Shown here: positions 54,888 through 64,000 of the stretch, in pieces
How positions within the stretch are numbered: position 1 is the first letter of the stretch
Layout: the number at the start of each line of letters is the position of its first letter
Assembly: GCF_040869045.1 (NCBI RefSeq)
Contig: NW_027136976.1
Location: 248,001-312,000, forward strand
Length of the DNA stretch: 64,000 nucleotides
Source: Eurosta solidaginis
Taxonomy: Eukaryota; Arthropoda; Insecta; Diptera; Tephritidae
Direction of reading: 5' to 3'
The notes under the pieces: model-generated
What the model was told of the DNA's origin: nothing
Database searches by the model: none
The model's input: only the letters and a program-made list of their open reading frames with translations
Translations under genes and position numbers: made by a program

Positions 54888-57800
54888 GTTGAACAAAACG
54901 ACTTACGTATTTTAAGCATGCTAACCTTTAGCCCGGTAAGCAAATTAAAAAAAAAAACGCAATATGTAGGCTACACGAGAACGGAGACTTCGAGTAACCA
55001 AAACAAATGCGTTAAACAAATTCGTACACGTTATTTATCAATTTAACTCTAGAATTAAAGGATATACAACGAGAAACAACGTTTGACAACCTTTAAACAG
55101 TTTTAATAACTATCTCAAAAATTGTCGCTCTGATGCAAACAACTGATGAGTTATCTACTTAAATTTGTTGAACAAAACGACTTACGTATTTTAAGCATGC
55201 TAACCTTTAGCCCGGTAAGCAAATTAAAAAAAAAACGCAATATGTAGGCTACACGAGAACGGAGACGTCGAGTAACCAAAACAAATGCGTTAAACAAATT
55301 CGTACACGTTATTTATCAATTTAACTCTAGAATTAAAGGATGTACAACGAGAAACATCGTTTGACAACCTTTAAACAGTTTTAATAACTATCTCAAAAAT
55401 TGTCGCTCTGATGCAAACAACTGATGAGTTATCTACTTAAATTTGTTGAACAAAACGACTTACGTATTTTAAGCATGCTAACCTTTAGCCCGGTAAGCAA
55501 ATTAAAAAAAAAACGCAATATGTAGGCTACACGAGAACGGAGACGTCGAGTAACCAAAACAAATGCGTTAAACAAATTCGTACACGTTATTTATCAACTT
55601 AACTCTAGAATTAAAGGATATACAACGAGAAACAACGTTTAACAACCTTTAAACAGTTTTAATAACTATCTCAAAAATTGTCGCTCTGATGCAAACAACT
55701 GATGAGTTATCTACTTAAATTTGTTGAACAAAACGACTTACGTATTTTAAGCATGCTAACCTTTAACCCGGTAAGCAAATTAAAAAAAAAACGCAATATG
55801 TAGGCTACACGAGAACGGAGACGTCGAGTAACCAAAACAAATGCGTTAAACAAATTCGTACACGTTATTTATCAATTTAACTCTAGAATTAAAGGATGTA
55901 CAACGAGAAACAACGTTTGACAACCTTTAAACAGTTTTAATAACTATCTCAAAAAGTGTCGCTCTGATGCAAACAACTGATGAGTTATCTACTTAAATTT
56001 GTTGAACAAAACGACTTACGTATTTTAAGCATGCTAACCTTTAGCCCGGTAAGCAAATTAAAAAAAAACGCAATATGTAGGCTACACGACGACGGAGACG
56101 TCGAGTAACCAAAACAAATGCGTTAAACAAATTCGTACACGTTATTTATCAATTTAACTCTAGAATTAAAGGATGTACAACGAGAAACAACGTTTGACAA
56201 CCTTTAAACAGTTTTAATAACTATCTCAAAAATTGTCGCTCTGATGCAAACAACTGATGAGTTATCTACTTAAATTTGTTGAACAAAACGACTTACGTAT
56301 TTTAAGCATGCTAACCTTTAGCCCGGTAAGCAAATTAAAAAAAAAAACGCAATATGTAGGCTACACGAGAACGGAGACGTCGAGTAACCAAAACAAATGC
56401 GTTAAACAAATTCGTACACGTTATTTATCAATTTAACTCTAGAATTAAAGGATATACAACGAGAAACAACGTTTGACAACCTTTAAACAGTTTTAATAAC
56501 TATCTCAAAAATTGTCGCTCTGATGCAAACAACTGATGAGTTATCTACTTAAATTTGTTGAACAAAACGACTTACGTATTTTAAGCATGCTAACCTTTAG
56601 CCCGGTAAGCAAATTAAAAAAAAACGCAATATGTAGGCTACACGAGAACGGAGACGTCGAGTAACCAAAACAAATGCGTTAAACAAATTCGTACACGTTA
56701 TTTATCAATTTAACTCTAGAATTAAAGGATATACAACGAGAAACAACGTTTGACAACCTTTAAACAGTTTTAATAACTATCTCGAAAATTGTCGCTCTGA
56801 TGCAAACAACTGATGAGTTATCTACTTAAATTTGTTGAACAAAACGACTTACGTATTTTAAGCATGCTAACCTTTAGCCCGGTAAGCAAATTAAAAAAAA
56901 AAAAACGCAATATGTAGGCTACACGAGAACGGAGACGTCGAGTAACCAAAACAAATGCGTCAAACAAATTCGTACACGTTATTTATCAATTTAACTCTAG
57001 AATTAAAGGATATACAACGAGAAACATCGTTTGACAACCTTTAAACAGTTTTAATAACTATCTCAAAAATTGTCGCTCTGATGCAAACAACTGATGAGTT
57101 ATCTACTTAAATTTGTTGAACAAAACGACTTACGTATTTTAAGCATGCTAACCTTTAGCCCGGTAAGCAAATTAAAAAAAAACGCAATATGTAGGCTACA
57201 CGAGAACGGAGACGTCGAGTAACCAAAACAAATGCGTTAAACAAATTCGTACACGTTATTTATCAATTTAACTCTAGAATTAAAGGATGTACAACGAGAA
57301 ACAACGTTTGACAACCTTTAAAGAGTTTTAATAACTATCTCAAAAATTGTCGCTCTGATGCAAACAACTGATGAGTTATCTACTTAAATTTGTTGAACAA
57401 AACGTCTTACGTATTTTAAGCATGCTAACCTTTAGCCCGGTAAGCAAATTAAAAAAAAAACGCAATATGTAGGCTACACGAGAACGGAGACGTCGAGTAA
57501 CCAAAACAAATGCGTTAAACAAATTCGTACACGTTATTTATCAATTTAACTCTAGAATTAAAGGATGTACAACGAGAAACAACGTTTGACAACCTTTAAA
57601 CAGTTTTAATAACTATCTCAAAAATTGTCGCTCTGATGCAAACAACTGATGAGTTATCTACTTAAATTTGTTGAACAAAATGTCTTACGTATTTTAAGCA
57701 TGCTAACCTTTAGCCCGGTAAGCAAATTAAAAAAAAAACGCAATATGTAGGCTACACGAGAACGGAGACGTCGAGTAACCAAAACAAATGCGTTAAACAA

Positions 57801-60800
57801 ATTCGTACACGTTATTTATCAATTTAACTCTAGAATTAAAGGATGTACAACGTGAAACAACGCTTGACAACCTTTAAACAGTTTTAATAACTATCTCAAA
57901 AATTGTCGCTCTGATGCAAACAACTGATGAGTTATCTACTTAAATTTGTTGAACAAAACGACTTACGTATTTTAAGCATGCTAACCTTTAGCCCGGTAAG
58001 CAAATTAAAAAAAACGCAATATGTAGGCTACACGAGAACGGAGACGTCGAGTAACCAAAACAAATGCGTTAAACAAATTCGTACACGTTATTTATCAATT
58101 TAACTCTAGAATTAAAGGATGTACAACGAGAAACAACGTTTGACAACCTTTAAACAGTTTTAATAACTATCTCAAAAATTGTCGCTCTGATGCAAACAAC
58201 TGATGAGTTATCTACTTAAATTTGTTGAACAAAACGACTTACATATTTTAAGCATGCTAACCTTTAGCCCGGTAAGCAAATTAAAAAAAAAACGCAATAT
58301 GTAGGCTACACGAGAACGGAGACGTCGAGTAACCAAAATAAATGCGTTAAACAAATTCGTACACGTTATTTATTAATTTAACTCTAGAATTAAAGGATGT
58401 ACAACGAGAAACAACGTTTGACAACCTTTAAACAGTTTTAAAAACTATCTCAAAAATTGTCGCTCTGATGCAAACAACTGATGAGTTATCTACTTAAATT
58501 TGTTGAACAAAACGACTTACGTATTTTAAGCATGCTAACCTTTAGCCCGGTAAGCAAATTAAAAAAAAAACGCAATATGTAGGCTACACGAGAACGGAGA
58601 CGTCGAGTAACCAAAATAAATGCGTTAAACAAATTCGTACACGTTATTTATCAATTTAACTCTAGAATTAAAGGATATACAACGAGAAACATCGTTTGAC
58701 AACCTTTAAATAGTTTTAATAACTATCTCAAAAATTGTCGCTCTGATGCAAAAACCTCATGATGAGTTATCTACTTAAATTTGTTGAACAAAACGACTTA
58801 CATATTTTAAGCATGCTAACCTTTAGCCCGGTAAGCAAATTAAAAAAAAAACGCAATATGTAGGCTACACGAGAACGGAGACGTCGAGTAACCAAAATAA
58901 ATGCGTTAAACAAATTCGTACACGTTATTTATTAATTTAACTCTAGAATTAAAGGATGTACAACGAGAAACAACGTTTGACAACCTTTAAACAGTTTTAA
59001 TAACTATCTCAAAAATTGTCGCTCTGATGCAAACAACTGATGAGTTATCTACTTAAATTTGTTGAACAAAACGACTTACGTATTTTAAGCATGCTAACCT
59101 TTAGCCCGGTAAGCAAATTAAAAAAAAAACGCAATATGTAGGCTACACGAGAACGGAGACGTCGAGTAACCAAAACAAATTCGTACACGTTATTTATCAA
59201 TTTAACTCTAGAATTAAAGGATGTACAACGAGAAACAACGTTTGACAACCTTTAAACAGTTTTAATAACTATCTCGAAAATTGTCGCTCTGATGCAAACA
59301 ACTGATGAGTTATCTACTTAAATTTGTTGAACAAAACGAGTTACGTATTTTAAGCATGCTAACCTTTAGCCCGGTAAGCAAATTAAAAAAAAAACGCAAT
59401 ATGTAGGCTACACGAGAACGGAGACTTCGAGTAACCAAAACAAATGCGTCAAACAAATTCGTACACGTTATTTATCAATTTAACTCTAGAATTAAAGGAT
59501 ATACAACGAGAAACATCGTTTGACAACCTTTAAACAGTTTTAATAACTATCTCAAAAATTGTCGCTCTGATGCAAACAACTGATGAGTTATCTACTTAAA
59601 TTTGTTGAACAAAACGACTTACGTATTTTAAGCATGCTAACATTTAGCCCGGTAAGCAAATTAAAAAAAAAACGCAATATGTAGGCTACACGAGAACGGA
59701 GACGTCGAGTAACTAAAACAAATGCGTTAAACAAATTCGTACACGTTATTTATCAATTTAACTCTAGGATTAAAGGATGTACAACGAGAAACAACGTTTG
59801 ACAACCTTTAAACAGTTTTAATAACTATCTCAAAAAATGTCGCTCTGATGCAAACAACTGATGAGTTATCTACTTAAATTTGTTGAACAAAACCTCTTAC
59901 GTATTTTAAGCATGCTAACCTTTAGCCCGGTAAGCAAATTAAAAAAAAAAACGCAATATGTAGGCTACACGAGAACGGAGACGTCGAGTAACCAAAACAA
60001 ATGCGTTAAACAAATTCGTACACGTTATTTATCAATTTAACTCTAGAATTAAAGGATGTACAACGAGAAACAACGTTTGACAACCTTTAAACAGTTTTAA
60101 TAACTATCTCAAAAATTGTCGCTCTGATGCAAACAACTGATGAGTTATCTACTTAAATTTGTTGAACAAAACGACTTACGTATTTTAAGCATGCTAACCT
60201 TTAGCCCGGTAAGCAAATTAAAAAAAAAAGCAATATGTAGGCTACACGAGAACGGAGACGTCGAGTAACCAAAACAAATGCGTTAAACAAATTCGTACAC
60301 GTTATTTATCAATTTAACTCTAGAATTAAAGGATATACAACGAGAAACAACGTTTGACAACCTTTAAACAGTTTTAATAACTATCTCAAAAATTGTCGCT
60401 CTGATGCAAACAACTGATGAGTTATCTACTTAAATTTGTTGAACAAAACGACTTACGTATTTTAAGCATGCTAACCTTTAGCCCGGTAAGCAAATTAAAA
60501 AAAAAGCAATATGTAGGCTACACGAGAACGGAGACGTCGAGTAACCAAAACAAATGCGTTAAACAAATTCGTACACGATATTTATCAATTTAACTCTAGA
60601 ATTAAAGGATGTACAACGAGAAACAACGCTTGACAACCTTTAAACAATTTTAATAACTATCTCAAAAATTGTCGCTCTGATGCAAACAACTGATGAGTTA
60701 TCTACTTAAATTTGTTGAACAAAACGACTTACGTATTTTAAGCATGCTAACCTTTAGCCCGGTAAGCAAATTAAAAAAAAAACGCAATATGTAGGCTACA

Positions 60801-62381
60801 CGAAAACGGAGACGTCGAGTAACCAAAACAAATGCGTTAAACAAATTCGTACACGTTATTTATCAATTTAACTCTAGAATTAAAGGATGTACAACGAGAA
60901 ACAACGTTTGACAACCTTTAAACAGTTTTAATAACTATCTCAAAAATTGTCGCTCTGATGCAAACAACTGATGAGTTATCTACTTAAATTTGTTGAACAA
61001 AACGACTTACGTATTTTAAGCATGCTAACCTTTAGCCCGGTAAGCAAATTAAAAAAAAAACGCAATATGTAGGCTACACGAGAACGGAGACGTCGAGTAA
61101 CCAAAACAAATGCGTTAAACAAATTCGTACACGTTATTTATCAATTTAACTCTAGAATTAAAGGATATACAACGAGAAACATCGTTTGACAACCTTTAAA
61201 TAGTTTTAATAACTATCTCAAAAATTGTCGCTCTGATGCAAACAACTGATGAGTTATCTACTTAAATTTGTTGAACAAAACGACTTACGTATTTTAAGCA
61301 TGCTAACCTTTAGCCCGGTAAGCAAATTAAAAAAAAAACGCAATATGTAGGCTACACGAGAACGGATACGTCGAGTAACCAAAACAAATGCGTTAAACAA
61401 ATTCGTACACGTTATTTATCAATTTAACTCTAGAATTAAAGGATGTACAACGAGAAACAACGTTTGACAACCTTTAAACAGTTTTAATAACTATCTCATA
61501 AATTGTCGCTCTGATGCAAACAACTGATGAGTTATCTACTTAAATTTGTTGAACAAAACGACTTACGTATTTTAAGCATGCTAACCTTTAGCCCGGTAAG
61601 CAAATTAAAAAAAAAACGCAATATGTAGGCTACACGAGAACGGAGACGTCGAGTAACCAAAACAAATGCGTTAAACAAATTCGTACACGTTATTTATCAA
61701 TTTAACTCTAGAATTAAAGGATGTACAACGAGAAACAACGTTTGACAACCTTTAAACAGTTTTAATAACTATCTCAAAAATTGTCGCTCTGATGCAAACA
61801 ACTGATGAGTTATCTACTTAAATTTGTTGAACAAAACGACTTACGTATTTTAAGCATGCTAACCTTTAGCCCGGTAAGCAAATTAAAAAAAAAACGCAAT
61901 ATGTAGGCTACACGAGAACGGAGACGTCGAGTAACCAAAACAAATGCGTTAAACAAATTCGTACACGTTATTTATCAATTTAACTCTAGAATTAAAGGAT
62001 GTACAACGAGAAACAACGTTTGACAACCTTTAAACAGTTTTAATAACTATCTCAAAAATTGTCGCTCTGATGCAAACAACTGATGAGTTATCTACTTAAA
62101 TTTGTTGAACAAAACGACTTACGTATTTTAAGCATGCTAACTTTTAGCCCGGTAAGCAAATTAAAAAAAAAACGCAATATGTAGGCTACATGAGAACGGA
62201 GACGTCGAGTAACCAAAACAAATGCGTTAAACAAATTCGTACACGTTATTTATCAATTTAACTCTAGAATTAAAGGATGTACATCGAGAAACAACGTTTG
62301 ACAACCTTTAAATAGTTTTAATAACTATCTCAAAAATTGTCGCTCTGATGCAAACAACTGATGAGTTATCTACTTAAATTT
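54888..62381. repeat. 27-monomer higher-order unit, copy 2 (7494 bp)
   Basis: This copy follows copy 1 directly and is almost identical to it. I found at least nine substitutions between the two by eye, for example ACGCGATATG at 50799 against ACGCAATATG, GCGATAAAC at 52229 against GCGTTAAAC, CTTTAACCCGG at 55751 and CAAAAAGTGTCG at 55949, plus small A-run changes. That is well above 99% identity, against a few percent between random monomers. It is the youngest large rearrangement in the window, unless it is an assembly duplication. Confidence 0.92.
59061..59325. repeat. 265-bp monomer with 13-bp slippage deletion, duplicate
   Basis: Copy of 51566-51830 at 7495 bp. It differs by CTAACC for CTAATC and CAATTTAAC for CAATATAAC. 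The 67-codon minus-strand frame at 59045-59248 is the duplicate of the one at 51550-51753. Confidence 0.92.
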
Positions 62382-63340
62382 GTTGAACAAAACGACTTAC
62401 GTATTTTAAGCATGCTAACCTTTAGCCCGGTAAGTAAATTTAAAAAAAAACGCAATATATAGGCTACACGAGAACGGAGACGTCGAGTAACCAAAACAAA
62501 TGCGTTAAACAAATTCGTACACGTTATTTATCAATTTAACTCTAGAATTAAAGGATGTACAACGAGAAACAACGTTTGACAACCTTTAAACAGTTTTAAT
62601 AAATATCTCAAAAATTGTCGCTCTGATGCAAACAACTGATGAGTTATCTACTTAAATTTGTTGAACAAAACGACTTACGTATTTTAAGCATGCTAACCTT
62701 TAGCCCGGTAAGCAAATTAAAAAAAAAACGCAATATGTAGGCTACACGAGAACGGAGACGTCGAGTAACCAAAACAAATGCGTTAAACAAATTCGTACAC
62801 GTTATTTATCAATTTAACTCTAGAATTAAAGGATATACAACGAGAAACATCGTTTGACAACCTTTAAACAGTTTTAATAACTATCTCAAAAATTGTCGCT
62901 CTGATGCAAACAACTGATGAGTTATCTACTTAAATTTGTTGAACAGAACGACTTACGTATTTTAAGCATGCTAACCTTTAGCCCGGTAAGCAAATTAAAA
63001 AAAAACGCAATATGTAGGCTACATGAGAACGGAGACGTCAAGTAACCAAAACAAATGCGTTAAACAAATTCGTACACGTTATTTATCAATTTAACTCTAG
63101 AATTAAAGGATGTACAACGAGAAACAACGTTTGACAACCTTTAAACAGTTTTAATAACTATCTCAAAAATTGTCGCTCTGATGCAAACAACTGATGAGTT
63201 ATCTACTTAAATTTGTTGAACAAAACGACTTACGTATTTTAAGCATGCTAACCTTTAGCCCGGTAAGCAAATTAAAAAAAAAACGCAATATGTAGGCTAC
63301 ACGAGAACGGAGACGTCGAGTAACCAAAACAAATGCGTTA
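62382..63340. repeat. Last array segment before the insertion
   Basis: Three full monomers and the first 126 bp of a fourth (from 63215). The first has GTAAGTAAATTTAAA and CAATATATAGG, which are absent from the 27-monomer units. The third carries CTACATGAGAACGG and GTCAAGTAACC. The fourth is cut at GCGTTA by the mobile element. Confidence 0.93.
63338..63340. repeat. Left target-site duplication TTA
   Basis: TTA of GCGTTA directly before the left terminal repeat. The monomer normally reads GCGTTAAACAAA with a single TTA at this place. Confidence 0.75.
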
Positions 63341-63355
63341 TACTATGTTCAAACA
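63341..63355 (+). repeat. Left terminal inverted repeat
   Basis: TACTATGTTCAAACA pairs with the right end at 14 of 15 positions (T against G at position 6). Inward of this the similarity continues weakly through AAATTG. Confidence 0.8.
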
Positions 63356-63440
63356 GAAAAATAAATTGAGGAAATTTCGATTTGAATTGAGTGCTGTTCA
63401 TACAACTCGATTTAGCTTACACAATAGTAATTTGATAGCT

Positions 63441-63670
63441 GGTTGGTTCATCTCTACAGCAAGAACATACCTTTGTTCAGACTGTCAAAATGAACACGCA
63501 CATTATTAGGCGAATGAAATGGAATGAAAACATAAAACTTTGAAATTTTTGTGTGTTGTAAGAAAATGTGTTCAATGTTTTGGTTTGATTTTGAGTTTGC
63601 CATCTTCTTTTGACAATCCCTACTCCAGTGAAAAGAAAGACATAAAATCAGCTGATCAGATGAGCCAACC
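63441..63670. repeat. Internal fold-back region of the element
   Basis: Collinear inverted segments face one another: GGTTGGTTCATC (63441-63452) with GATGAGCCAACC (63659-63670), 11 of 12; TGTCAAAA (63483-63490) with TTTTGACA (63608-63615), perfect; and AAAATGAACAC with GTGTTCAATGTTTT, with a small bulge. They share nearly the same centre, about 63535-63555. This could be a decayed hairpin or an older small element nested in the larger one. Confidence 0.6.
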
Positions 63671-63749
63671 ACATAGTTCAGCCATGCGTAACTGACGTTA
63701 AAATATACTCAATAAACACACTTTACAATGTTGCATTTGCAGTTTGAAA

Positions 63750-63850
63750 CAATTTATTACGCAATTTTTTTTCAATTGGCAATTTATTATTACAATTTAT
63801 TATATGACAAATTGCGTAATAAATTGCCCAAATAGTATAAATTGCCAATT
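63750..63850. repeat. AT-rich interleaved inverted repeats near the right end
   Basis: CAATTTATTACGCAATTT (63750-63767) has a perfect 18-bp inverted copy at 63809-63826. AATTGGCAATTTAT (63774-63787) has a perfect 14-bp inverted copy at 63837-63850. The two pairs interleave (A, B, A', B'), so both hairpins cannot form at once without a knot. The word CAATTTATTA recurs directly three times. This could be a subterminal binding region for a transposase or simply slippage-made sequence. Confidence 0.8.
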
Positions 63851-63857
63851 TGGTGTG

Positions 63858-63872
63858 TGTTTGAACCTAGTA
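63858..63872 (-). repeat. Right terminal inverted repeat
   Basis: TGTTTGAACCTAGTA is the inverted counterpart of the left end, followed at once by TTA. Confidence 0.8.
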
Positions 63873-63875
63873 TTA
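63873..63875. repeat. Right target-site duplication TTA
   Basis: TTA that begins the resumed monomer (TTAAACAAATTCG), matching the TTA at 63338-63340. Confidence 0.75.
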
Positions 63876-64000
63876 AACAAATTCGTACACGTTATTTATC
63901 AATTTAACTCTAGAATTAAAGGATGTACAACGAGAAACAACGTTTGACAACCTTTAAACAGTTTTAATAACTATCTCAAAAATTGTCGCTCTGATGCAAA
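63876..64000. repeat. Satellite array resumes (partial monomer)
   Basis: From AAACAAATTCGTACACG to GATGCAAA the sequence follows the monomer exactly where it was broken at 63340, in the same orientation and of the GGATGTAC / CAACG / AACAG type. It shows that the array continues past the window and that 63341-63872 is an insertion, not the array edge. Confidence 0.96.

Larger units (their letters stand above)
1..63340. repeat. Satellite DNA array, about 278-bp monomer, ~228 head-to-tail copies
   Basis: The landmark GTTGAACAAAACGACTTACG recurs about every 278 bases from position 1 to 63215, always on the same strand (starts at 1, 278, 557, 835 and so on). Most monomers are 276-280 bp; the small changes come from an A-run of 7 to 15. 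Monomers differ from each other at only a few positions, so the array is strongly homogenised. All frames are interrupted by stops, so it is non-coding. Arrays of this kind in eukaryotes usually form centromeric, pericentromeric or other constitutive heterochromatin and spread by unequal exchange, gene conversion and sometimes rolling-circle amplification; which of these applies is inference. I do not recognise the family by name. The window starts inside the array, so its left edge is not seen. The right edge at 63340 is an insertion, not the end of the array. Confidence 0.98.
63341..63872. mobile_element. Non-autonomous TIR DNA transposon (MITE-like), 532 bp, inserted in the satellite
   Basis: The sequence has no similarity to the monomer and interrupts it exactly: GCGTTA stands to the left and TTAAACAAATTCG to the right. 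The ends are inverted repeats (TACTATGTTCAAACA and the complement of TGTTTGAACCTAGTA, 14 of 15 matching, with weaker pairing further in). A TTA is present on both sides and only once in the uninterrupted monomer, so it is a 3-bp target-site duplication. A 3-bp TWA duplication is typical of the PIF/Harbinger superfamily, but the terminal bases do not let me assign it firmly. It carries no transposase and is short, so it would depend on an enzyme encoded elsewhere. The interior holds a long fold-back region and an AT-rich cluster of inverted repeats. The one open frame inside (63454-63672, minus, 72 codons) shows no recognisable domain. Confidence 0.82.

Noticed and set aside
1..63340. CRISPR array
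   Set aside because: The repeats are directly adjacent 278-bp units without unique spacers and without any nearby cas gene.
63454..63672. 72-codon minus-strand frame inside the inserted element
   Set aside because: It lies over the fold-back region, is not near the size of a transposase, and shows no motif I recognise. A chance frame is the simpler reading.
63744..63947. 67-codon plus-strand frame spanning the end of the element and the satellite
   Set aside because: It crosses the insertion junction and ends in satellite sequence, so it cannot be an older gene.
1..64000. rRNA spacer, tRNA, telomeric repeat or histone cluster
   Set aside because: No conserved rRNA or tRNA words, no TTAGG or TTAGGG runs, and no coding frames of histone length were seen.

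Overview
This window is a block of satellite DNA and contains no gene I can support. Positions 1-63340 are a head-to-tail array of an AT-rich monomer of about 278 bp. There are roughly 228 copies by length, all in one orientation. The monomer at 557-834 has 111 A, 75 T, 50 C and 42 G (33% GC). An array this long and homogeneous points to nuclear heterochromatin of a eukaryote, such as a centromere, pericentromere or heterochromatic knob. The frequent CpG, the 3-bp-TSD inverted-repeat element and the AT-rich satellite would suit an insect or other invertebrate with little DNA methylation, but the species and the chromosomal location cannot be read from the sequence.

Layout. From 1 to about 13.4 kb, monomers vary individually, with one deletion-bearing dimer present twice in tandem (8344-9283). 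At 13456-13868 there is a rearranged spot, with a 149-bp monomer followed by one carrying a 13-bp deletion. From 14980 a 26-monomer block (7230 bp) is followed directly by a second copy starting at 22210, which has since gained two sets of about three monomers. From about 29 to 41 kb, blocks shifted by 12 and then 18 monomers are layered on one another, with another pair of deleted monomers at 36136-36829. From about 43.5 kb an older shift of 15 to 16 monomers can be followed. The youngest event is a 27-monomer tandem duplication: 47393-54887 and 54888-62381, nearly identical. Ordinary monomers follow to 63340.

At 63341-63872 the array is interrupted by unrelated sequence with 15-bp terminal inverted repeats (14/15) flanked by a TTA duplication. 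I read this as a non-autonomous DNA transposon (MITE-like) inserted inside one monomer, and the same monomer resumes at 63876 and runs out of the window. There are no rRNA, tRNA, CRISPR, operon or promoter signals. The short open frames, all under 75 codons, come from mutated monomers or from the inserted element. The interest here is in how the array evolved: multi-monomer amplification, recurrent slippage deletions, linked variant haplotypes, CpG excess and a dyad in each monomer.
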